37,287 bases of DNA from an uncultured Clostridium sp. (GCA_945865665.1 CAMBEE010000014.1:1-37287); one strand, 5' to 3'; positions 23,695 through 33,002 are shown, counted from the first letter of the stretch. Numbers and translations are program-made. Notes: generated by a model from the letters alone, not told the origin.

Positions 23695-25356
23695 ATGGGG
23701 TACACAGCTCTTTATAGAAAGTTTAGACCAATAACTTTTTCAGAACTTGTTGGTCAAGAACACATTACACGAACATTAAGAAATCAGATTATGGCAGATA
23801 GAGTGGGACATGCTTATTTGTTTAATGGTGGGCGTGGAACAGGTAAGACATCATCTGCAAAAATTTTGGCAAGAGCAATAAATTGCTTAAATCCAAAAGA
23901 TGGGGAACCTTGTAATGAGTGTGAAATTTGTAAAGGGGCATTAAATGGTTCACTTACAGATATTGTTGAAATGGATGCTGCTTCAAACAATAGTGTTGAA
24001 GATATTAGAAGTATTCGTGAAGAAGTTAATTTTTTGCCAACAAAGGCGAAATATAGAGTATATATTATAGATGAGGTTCATATGCTTTCACCAGGAGCTT
24101 TTAATGCATTATTAAAGACTTTGGAAGAGCCACCAGAACATGTTAAATTTATTTTAGCAACAACAGAACCTCAAAAGCTACCTGCAACAATACTTTCAAG
24201 ATGTCAAAGATTTGATTTTAAAAGAATTTCAAATGAAGATATTATAAAAAGACTTGAAATTGTTTGCAAAGAAAGCAATATAGAAGTTACAGATGGGGCT
24301 TTAAAAATTATTTCAGTTTTAGCTGAAGGCGCAATGAGAGATGCTTTGTCAATTTTGGAAAGATGTGTTCAAGATGGAGAAAATAAAATTGACGAAGATA
24401 AAATTAAAGATTTAGTTGGAATTCCTAAAATTACATTTGTACATAGTATAGTTGATGCTATTGTTGAATATGATATAGATAAAGCATTAGCTAGTATGGA
24501 TGAAATTTTAAATCAAGGCAAGGATTTAAATAATTTTTTATGGGAAATTATTAAATATGTAAAAGATGTCTTAATTTATAAATCTTCTGGAAAAGCAGAA
24601 TTATATAGTGAAGAAGAAGTCACAAATATCAAAGCCTTATCAGATAAAGTTACAAAAGAGAAGTTAGTTAATTTGATTTATGAATTATCAAATTTAGAAA
24701 ATGATATGAAATGGTCTACACAAAAAACAATTATGTTTCAAGCTGGTATTATTAAGCTATGTAGTAAAGAAGTTGGTACTGGTGGAGATGTTGAAGAAAG
24801 ACTTGAAAAAATAGAAAATTATTTGAAGTCTGGAAAGGTTGCAGTTACAAACAACGCAACATCAGGAATAGCTTTTAATAATATGGCAACATATAATAAT
24901 TCAAATTCTGTAGTTAGTACTAATAATATTGTTAGAAATAGTATGCAGCCTAAAATGGGTAATGCTCAGGGTATTTCTAATAATAGTGTAAGTAAACAGC
25001 CAAAGAGCAAGACATATTCAAATGATTTAAGTAAGAGTTGGCCTAAAATTGTAAATGATTTAAAACAGAATGGTAAAATAGTATTATATACAAATTTAAT
25101 GAATACTAGCGCTGAACAGCTAAGTGATAATACTGTTGGTATTAAATTTAAAAAAGGAATGACAGCTTTTGGTAAAGCTGTTTTAGATAAACAGGAAAAT
25201 ATTAAGGAAATTTCTAGTTTGGTTTCGTTAGCTTGTGGTAAGGATATGCAGATTAAGTATATAAATGACGCTCAAAATCAGGGTGCTGTGCATAATCCTG
25301 AAGACGATATTCAAAAGTTAGCAAGCGAGTCTAATATTCCTTTTAACATGGTGTAG
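23695..25356 (+). CDS. dnaX: DNA polymerase III subunit gamma/tau
   Basis: The clamp-loader ATPase of the replisome, 553 aa. YRKFRPITFSELVGQEH opens the protein. Walker A is GGRGTGKTS (about residues 44-52), and the zinc-binding cysteines lie in CLNPKDGEPCNECEICKG (about 64-81). Walker B is IIDEVHML and the sensor/arginine-finger region is SRCQRF (about 168-173). The C-terminal third (from about 390) is a low-complexity Asn/Ser linker followed by a small tau-like domain. AAAGGATG precedes the ATG. It starts the dnaX-ybaB-recR operon. Stop TAG. Confidence 0.96.
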   Translation: MGYTALYRKFRPITFSELVGQEHITRTLRNQIMADRVGHAYLFNGGRGTGKTSSAKILARAINCLNPKDGEPCNECEICKGALNGSLTDIVEMDAASNNSVEDIRSIREEVNFLPTKAKYRVYIIDEVHMLSPGAFNALLKTLEEPPEHVKFILATTEPQKLPATILSRCQRFDFKRISNEDIIKRLEIVCKESNIEVTDGALKIISVLAEGAMRDALSILERCVQDGENKIDEDKIKDLVGIPKITFVHSIVDAIVEYDIDKALASMDEILNQGKDLNNFLWEIIKYVKDVLIYKSSGKAELYSEEEVTNIKALSDKVTKEKLVNLIYELSNLENDMKWSTQKTIMFQAGIIKLCSKEVGTGGDVEERLEKIENYLKSGKVAVTNNATSGIAFNNMATYNNSNSVVSTNNIVRNSMQPKMGNAQGISNNSVSKQPKSKTYSNDLSKSWPKIVNDLKQNGKIVLYTNLMNTSAEQLSDNTVGIKFKKGMTAFGKAVLDKQENIKEISSLVSLACGKDMQIKYINDAQNQGAVHNPEDDIQKLASESNIPFNMV

Positions 25357-25416
25357 AAATGTATTTTTTTTATAAAAATAAGAAATATTAGAATGATAAA
25401 AAAGGAGGATTTTAAA

Positions 25417-25761
25417 ATGGCAAAAAGAGGTGGATTCCCAGGAGGTATGGGAGGATTTGGCGGAATGAATATGAATAATTTAATGAAACAAGCCAAAAAA
25501 ATGCAAGAGGAAATGCAAAAGTCACAAGAGGAGCTATCAAGTAAAGAATTTGATGCAACAGCAGGTGGTGGAGCAATTAGTGTAAAGGTTACAGGGGAGA
25601 AAGTTATAAAAGAAATAAAAATCAAACCTGATGTTGTTGACCCAGATGATGTTGAAATGTTAGAGGATTTAATTTTAACATGTGTTAATGAAGCATTAAG
25701 AAAAGTTGATAGTGCTCAAAGCCAAGAATTTGGAAAGTTTAATATTCCAGGATTAATGTAA
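25417..25761 (+). CDS. YbaB/EbfC-family nucleoid-associated protein
   Basis: 114 aa, dimeric DNA-binding protein family encoded between dnaX and recR in most bacteria. The N-terminus is an unusually Gly/Met-rich tract ([17 protein letters not shown]) before the standard [13 protein letters not shown] helix. The conserved beta-sheet [12 protein letters not shown] and the C-terminal helix [13 protein letters not shown] follow. The frame is open from 25393, but a perfect AAGGAGG lies 6-7 nt before the ATG at 25417. It is separated from recR by 12 bp. Confidence 0.95.
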   Translation: MAKRGGFPGGMGGFGGMNMNNLMKQAKKMQEEMQKSQEELSSKEFDATAGGGAISVKVTGEKVIKEIKIKPDVVDPDDVEMLEDLILTCVNEALRKVDSAQSQEFGKFNIPGLM

Positions 25762-25773
25762 GGAGAAAAAAGG

Positions 25774-26373
25774 ATGTCACTATATTCACCATCAATAGAA
25801 AAATTAATAGAAAGTTTTGAAAAGTTGCCTAGTATAGGACATAAAACAGCTGCTAGACTTGCTTTTTACATATTAAATTGTTCTGAAGAAGAATCAAATG
25901 AATTTATAAAATCAATACAAGATGCAAAACATAATTTAAAATATTGTAGCAAGTGTTTTAATATTTCAGATACTGACCCATGTCCAATATGTGCAAGTCC
26001 TAAAAGAGACCAATCTTCTATATGTGTTGTAGAAGATGTTAGGGACATTATTGCTATGGAAAAAACGCATGAATTTAAAGGTGTGTATCATGTTTTACAT
26101 GGTTCTATTTCGCCTATGAATGGAGTTGGACCTGATGACATTAAAATTAAAGAATTGCTTGCAAGACTTATGGATGGAAGTGTAAAAGAAGTTATACTAG
26201 CTACAAATCCTAGAGTTGAAGGTGAAGCAACTGCGATGTATTTGTCTAAACTTATTAAACCTTTAGGCGTTAAAGTTACTAGAATTGCGCATGGTATTCC
26301 TGTTGGTGGAGATTTAGAATATACAGACGAAATTACTTTAACTAAGGCTTTAGAAGGTAGAAGGGAAATTTAA
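25774..26373 (+). CDS. recR: Recombination mediator RecR
   Basis: 199 aa, standard length. It acts with RecF/RecO to load RecA at gaps. The helix-hairpin-helix ([14 protein letters not shown], about residues 18-31), the C4 zinc finger CSKCFN...CPIC (about 58-73) and the Toprim domain (VVEDVRDI, from about 82, and [17 protein letters not shown]) are all visible. The C-terminal [16 protein letters not shown] is the family signature. GGAGA precedes the ATG. Confidence 0.97.
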   Translation: MSLYSPSIEKLIESFEKLPSIGHKTAARLAFYILNCSEEESNEFIKSIQDAKHNLKYCSKCFNISDTDPCPICASPKRDQSSICVVEDVRDIIAMEKTHEFKGVYHVLHGSISPMNGVGPDDIKIKELLARLMDGSVKEVILATNPRVEGEATAMYLSKLIKPLGVKVTRIAHGIPVGGDLEYTDEITLTKALEGRREI

Positions 26374-26417
26374 CAAATTGAAACAAAAGTACATATAATA
26401 TGTCAGAGGTGTATTTT

Positions 26418-26591
26418 ATGTGCTTTTCTGATTTTTCTAGTTGTAATTTAATAGGATTGGCAAGTTCTCTTGCAATTAGTATTGGAGAAGATATGGATGC
26501 TGATGAATTAGCTGTATTGGCAGCTTTCTTTACTGCATTTGCTGATAATCTTGCTATTATTGCGGCTAAAAAATCTATGGAAGAAAAATAG
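26418..26591 (+). CDS. Small conserved protein, DUF6774-like
   Basis: A 57-aa protein starting at ATG 26418, six nt after AGAGGTG; the open frame reaches back to 26400 without a ribosome-binding site. Alternating small and hydrophobic residues (LASSLAISIGEDMDADELAVLAAFFTAFADNLAIIAAKK) give two amphipathic helices and include two N-terminal cysteines. The ELAVLAAFFTAFADNLAIIAA pattern resembles the small clostridial proteins annotated DUF6774, whose role is unknown. It stands between recR and a membrane protein with only 8 bp to the latter. Stop TAG. Confidence 0.7.
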   Translation: MCFSDFSSCNLIGLASSLAISIGEDMDADELAVLAAFFTAFADNLAIIAAKKSMEEK

Positions 26592-26599
26592 GTAGAAAA

Positions 26600-27088
26600 A
26601 TGGTAGTAATAATTATACAAATTGTACAAACAATATATTCAATTTATATCATGTTTTTAGATAAAAAGAAGAATATGTTAATAAATATGTTTATAAGTAA
26701 TTTAATATCTTTAATACTTTTTCAGGTAGCGGGGTTAGGTGCAGCGTCACTTACTACAATATTTATTACATTACGTTCTTTTTTGTTTATGTTTAAGGAT
26801 AGATATAAAACAAATTTTGTTTTTTTATTTTGTTTGGGATTACATATTATAGCAGGAATTGTAACGTTTACAGGATTGTCAAGTTTATTGCCAGGTATTA
26901 CGGCAGTTATTTCTGTTGTGGTTTTATGGTTTGGAAATGAACAACAAATTAGAATCGGTACAACAATAGCTAATTTGATCTGGGTTGTATATTATTTTGT
27001 TAATGGAATATATATATCAGCAGTAACTAATATTGTAATAATTTTATTTACTATATTTAGTTATGAAAAAAATAGAAAGAAAGTATAA
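26600..27088 (+). CDS. YgjV-family membrane protein
   Basis: 162 aa with about five to six hydrophobic helices and short charged loops (LDKKKN, FKDRYK, YEKNRKK at the C-terminus). The pattern of repeated helix pairs with IFITLRSFLF, GITAVISVVVLWFGNEQQIR and IANLIWVVYYF matches the YgjV/Imp-YgjV family of inner-membrane proteins, related to PQ-loop transporters and without an assigned function. It follows the small gene at 26418 by 8 bp, so they are probably cotranscribed. Confidence 0.75.
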   Translation: MVVIIIQIVQTIYSIYIMFLDKKKNMLINMFISNLISLILFQVAGLGAASLTTIFITLRSFLFMFKDRYKTNFVFLFCLGLHIIAGIVTFTGLSSLLPGITAVISVVVLWFGNEQQIRIGTTIANLIWVVYYFVNGIYISAVTNIVIILFTIFSYEKNRKKV

Positions 27089-27091
27089 ATA

Positions 27092-27128
27092 AAAAATAGA
27101 AAATAATTAATATATTTTCTATTTTTTT
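27092..27128. terminator. Bidirectional terminator between convergent genes
   Basis: AAAAATAGAAAATA (27092-27105) pairs with TATTTTCTATTTTT (27113-27126); T-runs are available for both strands. Confidence 0.75.
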
Positions 27129-27132
27129 ATAT

Positions 27133-28254
27133 TTATAAAAGAATTTTACATATATTTTCAGTAGAATGTTTTTTTGCCAAAAGTTCTGTATTTTTTTTCA
27201 TTTCAATTAATTTTGAAGTGTTATTAAGTACACTTTTTAAAACCTCGCGAGAAGAATCATCTTTTCTTAGCCAAATACCAGTACCTTTACTTTCTAAAAA
27301 CTCAGCATTTTCTTCTTCTTGGCCAGGAATAGGGTTGATAATTATCATAGGTAAATTTGATGCCAGACTTTCAGAGGTTGTTAATCCACCAGGTTTTGAG
27401 ATAACTAAGTCAGAAATTGACATTAATTCAGGTACTTTATTTGTAAATGCTAAAACTTTTACAGATTCTTGTTTATTATTTTCTTTAACAATTTTTTCAA
27501 ATTCGGATTTCATTTTTTCATTTTTCCCAGCAATTGCAATGACTTGAATATTATCGAAATTTTTAACTAAATTATTAAAGATTTCAACAGTTCTGGCTTT
27601 TCCAAGACCAAATTCGCCACCACCAAAAAATAAAATATTTTTTTTATTATCTTTTAAATCAAATTCTTTTAAAATTTCTTCTCTATTATATTTTTGTAAA
27701 AATCTAGAAGATATAGGTATTCCGGTTACGAATACTTTGTTATCAGGAATGTTTTTTGCGACAAGATAATTTTTCATTTTATCATTTGCAACGAAAAAAT
27801 AATCTGTTGTTTCGTTTCCAACAAGCCATTGGTCATGTGGTGAGAAGTCTGTCATTATTGTTGCAATCTGGGCAGTTATTTTACCTTTTCTTTTTAAGTA
27901 TGCACACATTTGACTGCCAAATGGATGTGTTGAAATTATTAAATCTGGTTGTTTTTCTCGTAATAATTTTAAAAGCTTTATTGCTAATAATTGATTTGAT
28001 TTTGATGATATGTGTGCTAATGGACCTTTTTGCGAGTCGGCATATATTTTACCCCAAGCCCATGGCATTTTTTTTGCCATTTCTCTGTATGCTGCTGTTG
28101 TGACTATTTCAATTGGCTTATTTACATATTTCATACAGTCTATTAGTTCTGTTTCACAGTTGTTATAATTGGTATCAATACATTCTTTTATGGATTTTGC
28201 GGCATTTAAGTGACCGCCTCCATATGATGCGTAAAATATTAAAATTTTTTTCAT
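27133..28254 (-). CDS. MGDG synthase/UgtP-like glycosyltransferase
   Basis: A 373-aa GT28-type glycosyltransferase. It starts KKILIFYASYGGGHLNAAKSI, the GGGH-containing donor-side motif of monogalactosyldiacylglycerol synthase and the processive diacylglycerol glucosyltransferase UgtP. The N-terminal MGDG_synth domain runs to about residue 165 (ISTHPFGSQM, TDFSPHDQW). The C-terminal half has FFGGGEFGLGK, ISKPGGLTTSES and NPIPGQEEENA, which bind the UDP-sugar. It probably makes a glycolipid of the membrane or a lipoteichoic anchor. AAGGAG precedes the ATG. It is a single gene on the minus strand. Confidence 0.88.
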   Translation of the reverse strand: MKKILIFYASYGGGHLNAAKSIKECIDTNYNNCETELIDCMKYVNKPIEIVTTAAYREMAKKMPWAWGKIYADSQKGPLAHISSKSNQLLAIKLLKLLREKQPDLIISTHPFGSQMCAYLKRKGKITAQIATIMTDFSPHDQWLVGNETTDYFFVANDKMKNYLVAKNIPDNKVFVTGIPISSRFLQKYNREEILKEFDLKDNKKNILFFGGGEFGLGKARTVEIFNNLVKNFDNIQVIAIAGKNEKMKSEFEKIVKENNKQESVKVLAFTNKVPELMSISDLVISKPGGLTTSESLASNLPMIIINPIPGQEEENAEFLESKGTGIWLRKDDSSREVLKSVLNNTSKLIEMKKNTELLAKKHSTENICKILL

Positions 28255-28434
28255 TTATTACTCCTTGATTTTTGTTTTAAATATTTTTATGTATTAATTT
28301 TAGCATAAATTTTATTCAATTAGCAATGTTTTTTACAAAATATTCTTTTTTAAAATTTTATAATATATTGTAATGTATAATATTAGAATTTTTGTAAAAA
28401 ATATAAATGAAAATTTTATAAAAAAGGTGATAGT

Positions 28435-28908
28435 GTGAAAAAATTTTTAAAACTAATTTTAATAATATTTTTGTTAGTGTTATCAACAATTTGTATATTT
28501 ATTGTGGATAAAGGTAAAACAAATAATGTTTCATTGGCAAAAACAACAAATACATCAGATGTTCAATTGATGGCAAGAGCAATAAATGGTGAAGCAAGGG
28601 GAGAGCCATATGAAGGACAAGTTGCTGTTGGTGCTGTTATTTTAAATAGGGTAAAGGACTCGAGGTTTCCTAATAGTATTTCTGGGGTAATATATCAACC
28701 AGGTGCATTTACTGCAGTATCAGATGGTCAAATTAATGTAACAATAAGTGAAGGTTCTACAGTATATAAAGCAGCTCAGGATGCAATAAATGGTTGGGAC
28801 CCAACGAGTGGATGTGTATACTATTTTAATCCATCGACTGCAACAAATAAGTGGATTTGGTCTAGAACATTGGTAAAAACTATTGGAAAACACAGATTTT
28901 GTAAATAG
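28435..28908 (+). CDS. sleB: Spore cortex-lytic / cell-wall hydrolase of the SleB-CwlJ family
   Basis: 157 aa, starting at GTG 28435 after AAAGGTG. An N-terminal membrane anchor or signal (residues about 4-22) is followed directly by the Hydrolase_2 domain: MARAINGEARGEPYEGQVAVGAVILNR with the catalytic glutamate in NGEARGE (about residue 52), and CVYYFNP near the end. There is no N-terminal peptidoglycan-binding domain, unlike B. subtilis SleB, so the protein is short and CwlJ-like. Placement directly before ypeB identifies it as the SleB of the germination pair that degrades muramic-lactam cortex. Stop TAG. Confidence 0.9.
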   Translation: MKKFLKLILIIFLLVLSTICIFIVDKGKTNNVSLAKTTNTSDVQLMARAINGEARGEPYEGQVAVGAVILNRVKDSRFPNSISGVIYQPGAFTAVSDGQINVTISEGSTVYKAAQDAINGWDPTSGCVYYFNPSTATNKWIWSRTLVKTIGKHRFCK

Positions 28909-28927
28909 AAAAAGAAAGGTTGAGTTT

Positions 28928-30301
28928 ATGAAAAAGGTAGAAATAAAAAAAATTCAAGTTAATAAAGCATATATAATAGCTTCAATTATTGTATTTGTGG
29001 TTGTTATAGGAAGCTTAATTGCTGTGATTGTAAATAATAATAAAGAGGCAAAAACTGCATCTGAAAATACTTACAATATGGCTTTTTATCAAGTTGTTGA
29101 TTATGTTCAGAATGTTGAAACATATTTAGCAAAATCGTTAATTTCAAGTACTCCAGAACATGGAGCAGAGACTTTAACAAATGTATGGAGAGAGGCAAAT
29201 TTGGCACAGGCATATCTTTCACAATTGCCGGTTGAAAGTCAAGAATTAGAGAACACTGAAAAGTTTTTAAATCAAGTTAGTGATTATAGCTATTCTTTAT
29301 CAAGAAAGAATATTTATAATGAAAAATTATCAGATGAAGATTTAAAAAATTTAAAAGATTTGCATAACTATAGTGTTGAATTAGAAAATACTTTAAATCA
29401 ATTATCTGAAGATATAAATTCTGGTAGAATAAAATGGGGAGAACTTACTAATAAAGGAAATGTGGCATTTGCTCAACAAGTAAGTACAAGTTCTATGGAT
29501 GGATTTAGCAACTTAGAAGAAAATTTCCATCAATATTCAGGTTTAATATATGATGGTGCATTTTCTGAGCACCTAACAAAAGGCGAGAAAAAAGGTTTAA
29601 CAGGTGATGATATTGATGAAGAAACAGCAAAACAAAAAGCAATAGATTTTATAGGTAAAGATAATGTTCAAAATGTTGAAAGCTTAGGTTTTTCAGAAAA
29701 TGCAACAATACCAGAATATAATTTTTCAATAAAAACAAATTCAGAAGATAGTATTAATATATCAATTTCCAAAAAAGGTGGACATATTGTATATATGAAT
29801 TCAAACAGAAACGTTAATGCTGAGTCAATATCTCAAGATGAGGCAAACCAAAAGGGCAAAGATTTTTTAAATAATCATGGAATTTCTAATATGAAAGAAA
29901 CTTATTATTTAAAACAAGATGGAATTGTTACAATAAATTACGCTTATTGCCAAGGTGATGTTGTTGTATATTCTGATTTAATAAAGGTTAAGGTTGCTTT
30001 GGATAATGGTGAAATCCTTGGAATTGAAACTACAGGTTACTTGAATAATCATACGCAAAGGGATATTTCTAATGTTAAGATTAGTAAAGAGAATGCAAAG
30101 AAATCCTTAAATAAAGATTTGGAAATTGTATCTGAAGGTTTGGCTATAATTCCTACTGAATTTCAAACAGAAATTTTGTGTTATGAATTTAAAGGGAAAG
30201 TTGATGATAGAGAATTTTTGGTATATGTAAATGCGGAGAGTGGTAGAGAAGAGGATATTTTGATTATTACAAATACTCCTAATGGAACTTTGACTATGTA
30301 A
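28928..30301 (+). CDS. ypeB: Germination protein YpeB
   Basis: 457 aa; needed for stability and localisation of SleB in the spore. The first 35 residues form a basic stretch and a single transmembrane helix. Residues 50-220 are the helical YpeB N-terminal region (NVETYLAKSLISSTPEHGAETLTNVWREANLAQAYL). The C-terminal half contains PepSY-type repeats (ISQDEANQKGKDFL, ISKENAKKSLN). The open frame starts at 28883 inside sleB, but AAAGAAAGG at 28911-28919 followed by ATG at 28928 fixes the start. The stop codon TAA abuts a 53-bp inverted repeat. Confidence 0.94.
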   Translation: MKKVEIKKIQVNKAYIIASIIVFVVVIGSLIAVIVNNNKEAKTASENTYNMAFYQVVDYVQNVETYLAKSLISSTPEHGAETLTNVWREANLAQAYLSQLPVESQELENTEKFLNQVSDYSYSLSRKNIYNEKLSDEDLKNLKDLHNYSVELENTLNQLSEDINSGRIKWGELTNKGNVAFAQQVSTSSMDGFSNLEENFHQYSGLIYDGAFSEHLTKGEKKGLTGDDIDEETAKQKAIDFIGKDNVQNVESLGFSENATIPEYNFSIKTNSEDSINISISKKGGHIVYMNSNRNVNAESISQDEANQKGKDFLNNHGISNMKETYYLKQDGIVTINYAYCQGDVVVYSDLIKVKVALDNGEILGIETTGYLNNHTQRDISNVKISKENAKKSLNKDLEIVSEGLAIIPTEFQTEILCYEFKGKVDDREFLVYVNAESGREEDILIITNTPNGTLTM

Positions 30302-30461
30302 ACCATTGGGGACGTTGTTTCGACCAACGGGGACGTTCTTAAATTGGTTGAAATAATAAATGTAAATTAATAAAAAAATTGTTAATAATTTTCAACCAAT
30401 TTAAGAACGTCCCCGTTGGTCGAAACAACGTCCCCAATGGTTCAACGTCCCCAATGGTTCA
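30301..30461. repeat. Perfect 53-bp inverted repeat with GGGGACGTT units
   Basis: 30301-30353 is the exact reverse complement of 30390-30442, with a 36-bp AT-rich centre. Each arm contains two GGGGACGTT units separated by about 20 bp (CCATTGGGGACGTTG and CCAACGGGGACGTTC). A further 18-bp copy of one unit follows the right arm (about 30443-30461). The element fills the space between the ypeB stop and the end of the convergent VanW-family gene, where it could end both transcripts. The GC-rich, modular form resembles REP/BIME-type or MITE-like elements. No transposase lies in the window. Confidence 0.85.
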
Positions 30462-30469
30462 CAACATCA

Positions 30470-31987
30470 CTAATGTCTTTTGTAAGTATCTTTTGATAAT
30501 AATGACGTACTTACAACATTTCCATTTTTCTTTAAAGTTTTGTAAGCTTCTGAATAAATTGCGGTAGCTGTTTTTCCAGTTATTCTTGAAGTTATTTGAA
30601 CTTCGTAATCATTATCAGATCTTAAACCAAAAATTTTAAAATTTGCAACTCCATTTGCAACAGAGCAAGTGATTTTTATAGGATAATCTCTATTATTTTT
30701 AAATTTAAAATCAATTGCACCATATACAACGGTTGCATCTCTACTTGCACCAGCATAAGATGGTACAAATTGATGGTTACTTCTTTCTACAATATCTAAA
30801 TTTGCATATACTACAGCATTATATAATGTTGTAGTTATTTGGCAGATTCCACCACCGATTCCATCTTCAACTCTTCCTGATACATAAATAGGAGCTTCTT
30901 TGTAACCAGCTTGAATTGTTCTTGCACCAACGACTTTATTATAAGAGAAAGTTTCGCCAGGCATTAAAACAGTTCCATTGATTTTGTTTGCTGCTAACAT
31001 TAAATTTGTTGTACGATTTTTGTTACTTGCTGCATATTTGGTTGAGAACTCAGACAATAAATCTGGAAAAGCTTCTGTTCCTATCATATTTGTTGTTACA
31101 CGTGGGTATAATATTTTTAATGGAATTACGCATTCGTCTTGTGACTCGTTTAATGAATTTTTTGCTTCGTCTAAAGAAATTGCAAAATCTACACCGTTTT
31201 CACTTGGATGTATAACAAATGGATTTTGAGTATAATATGCATCTACTGAATCTTTATGTATTTCATTATATATTGAGTCAAGATTTAGTTCATTAGGATA
31301 AGCATCTTCAGTAATTAATTCTATATAATTATTCTGGATATTAAGGTTATTAACCTGTGTTATTATTGTATTTGCGGTTTCGTCAACTTTTATTACTTGG
31401 CCAGCTTGACCTTTGGTTAGTACCAGATTGTTGCCATCTATGTAATAGCTACTTTCAATTACTTTATCAGGTAATTTACTAGAAATATCCTGTAGGTCTG
31501 CTTTTAATTGGTTAGTATCAATAGAAAATCCAGGGTCTATATTGACATTAGAAAAAAGAGTTTCTATTATTGTTAAATTTTTTTGAATGATATTTCCACT
31601 TTTTCCGATATTATAAGCCATATCAACAGCTTCGTTAGTATTAAAATATATTGATAATTGTGTTGTTGAAAGTGAAGTTTCAAAATCGTTATGTTTTAAT
31701 GTTATTTCTTCTGGAATTGAAGAACTTATATAGTTTGTAATTTTTTGTTTTGCATCTTCTTTTGTGAGTCCAGATACATCAATTCCTTTTATATATACTC
31801 CTTTTGCAATTGTTGTACTTTGGATGGTTGCTAATGAAAATGTGCAAAATATAATTATTGAAATTAATATAAAAATGGTACATAAAATTCCAAAAATTAT
31901 CCATACATCTGATTTATTTGTAGTGATTTGTTTTGTTTCATCAAAAGGTTTAAAGGTTGTTTCGTTGTTTATTTCTTTTGTTTCCAT
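30470..31987 (-). CDS. VanW-family membrane-anchored protein
   Basis: 505 aa. The ATG at 31987 follows AAAGGAG; a longer open frame to 32026 has no support. A transmembrane helix (about residues 31-55) is followed by GVYIKGIDVSGLTKEDAKQKI (about 62-82), the typical start of the YoaR-like PG_binding_4 region, and then by the C-terminal VanW domain. The latter contains NINGTVLMPGETFSYN, a conserved EDGIGGGICQITTTLYNAVVYANL and ERSNHQFVPSYAGASRDATV. VanW-family proteins are surface-facing and common in spore formers, with no established biochemical activity. Stop TAG. Confidence 0.9.
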   Translation of the reverse strand: METKEINNETTFKPFDETKQITTNKSDVWIIFGILCTIFILISIIIFCTFSLATIQSTTIAKGVYIKGIDVSGLTKEDAKQKITNYISSSIPEEITLKHNDFETSLSTTQLSIYFNTNEAVDMAYNIGKSGNIIQKNLTIIETLFSNVNIDPGFSIDTNQLKADLQDISSKLPDKVIESSYYIDGNNLVLTKGQAGQVIKVDETANTIITQVNNLNIQNNYIELITEDAYPNELNLDSIYNEIHKDSVDAYYTQNPFVIHPSENGVDFAISLDEAKNSLNESQDECVIPLKILYPRVTTNMIGTEAFPDLLSEFSTKYAASNKNRTTNLMLAANKINGTVLMPGETFSYNKVVGARTIQAGYKEAPIYVSGRVEDGIGGGICQITTTLYNAVVYANLDIVERSNHQFVPSYAGASRDATVVYGAIDFKFKNNRDYPIKITCSVANGVANFKIFGLRSDNDYEVQITSRITGKTATAIYSEAYKTLKKNGNVVSTSLLSKDTYKRH

Positions 31988-32152
31988 ATATATCTCCTTT
32001 TTTTGCCATATAATATAGTATATCATGATAAAAATAAATTTACTACTGTTTGAGATTAAAAAAAATCAAAAATTTTCTAATATATTTTTTGTGTTTTTGC
32101 AAATAATAATATTGATAAAACTTAATTTGGTTTTATTAGTAAGGAGGATGTT

Positions 32153-32332
32153 ATGTCTAGAAATAGTAAATTAATATCTGAAAATTTAAGAGAAGAAATT
32201 GCAAAAGAGCTTGGAGTTTATGACCAGGTAAAACAAGATGGTGGAAGCTGGGCAAGTGTTTCTTCTAGAGATTGTGGAAATATAGTTACTAAGGCTATTG
32301 AGATAGCCAATCGTTCAGTAGAGAATAAGTAG
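32153..32332 (+). CDS. Alpha/beta-type small acid-soluble spore protein
   Basis: 59 aa (MSRNSKLISENLREEIAKEL...), too short for many gene callers. It has the two SASP blocks: NLREEIAKELGVYDQV near the N-terminus, containing the GPR protease site region, and SSRDCGNIVTKAIEIA (about residues 37-52), the DNA-binding helix with the conserved SR.CGN pattern. These proteins coat spore DNA, shift it toward A form and protect it from UV. A perfect AAGGAGG lies 5-6 nt before the ATG, fitting very high late-sporulation expression. A strong terminator follows. Stop TAG. Confidence 0.92.
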   Translation: MSRNSKLISENLREEIAKELGVYDQVKQDGGSWASVSSRDCGNIVTKAIEIANRSVENK

Positions 32333-32371
32333 CTAATTTTAATTGAATTTTAGTGATGTAACAGGTATGTT

Positions 32372-32398
32372 AAAAGGTCAGCGAATACTGGCCTTTTT
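32372..32398 (+). terminator. Terminator after the SASP gene
   Basis: AAAAGGTCAG (32372-32381) pairs with CTGGCCTTTT (32388-32397), including one G-U, followed by T. No gene is visible from here to about 32550. Confidence 0.8.
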
Positions 32399-32549
32399 AT
32401 GATGAAATTTAAATTATAATATATTTTAATGTGTTTGATTATTATTATTTTTTTCTTGTTCTTTTTGTAAAGTTAATAATCCTTTTTTGACTTTTTCTAT
32501 AATTTTTGTATTTTCTCTATTTAAAGTGTTGTATGGGTTAATTATTTTT

Positions 32550-32942
32550 AATCCAAGTAATTCATATGGACAATTAAGAAACGGAACAACCGAATCCAGT
32601 GATAAATTAATAAAGATAAAAGAAGATGTTAAATTTAAAAAAATATCAGCAGGAGAGATAAGTAATTTAGCAATAGATAATGAAGGAAATTTATGGTCAT
32701 GGGGAGAGAATAATAAGGGACAATTGGGTAATGGCACAACTACAAACAACAGTATACCGGCTTTAGTAAAAGCAAATAAATAATTTATTCAAATAGCAGC
32801 AGGGGACTGGCATAGTTTAGCTTTAGATAGTGATGGTACTATATGGGGCTGAGGAAGGAATGCTGATGGTGAGTTAGGTACTTTAAAAAATAGATTTGAT
32901 TCACGAACTGTACCTGTTAAAATTGTACCAGCATATAAGTAA
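32550..32942 (+). pseudogene. Decayed RCC1-repeat protein fragment
   Basis: One frame (32550-32942) reads RCC1-type repeat units: SYGQLRNGTTESS, ISNLAIDNEGNLWSWGENNKGQLGNGTTTNN, FIQIAAGDWHSLALDSDGTIWG and RNADGELGT. It is interrupted by TAA at 32781-32783 and by TGA at the position of an expected Trp (about 32850). No start codon or ribosome-binding site precedes the first unit, and the C-terminus breaks off at a TAA (32940-32942). This is the leftover of a larger RCC1-repeat surface protein. The reading frame itself is not shifted. Confidence 0.8.
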
Positions 32943-32969
32943 ATGTCAAAATTTGACGAACGATTTTTC

Positions 32970-32998
32970 TTGATTTTTTAACAAAATCATGGTAATAT
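32970..32998 (+). promoter_or_regulatory. SigA-type promoter just upstream of a hairpin
   Basis: TTGATT (32970-32975), a 17-nt spacer and TAATAT (32993-32998). Transcription would begin within a few bases of the hairpin at 33003-33030, producing only a very short RNA. Confidence 0.5.
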
Positions 32999-33002
32999 AT
33001 GG

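Noticed and set aside
32847..32852. TGA read as Trp in the RCC1 frame
   Set aside because: The same frame also has a TAA, and conserved genes use TGG for Trp with no in-frame TGA, so decay is the simpler reading.
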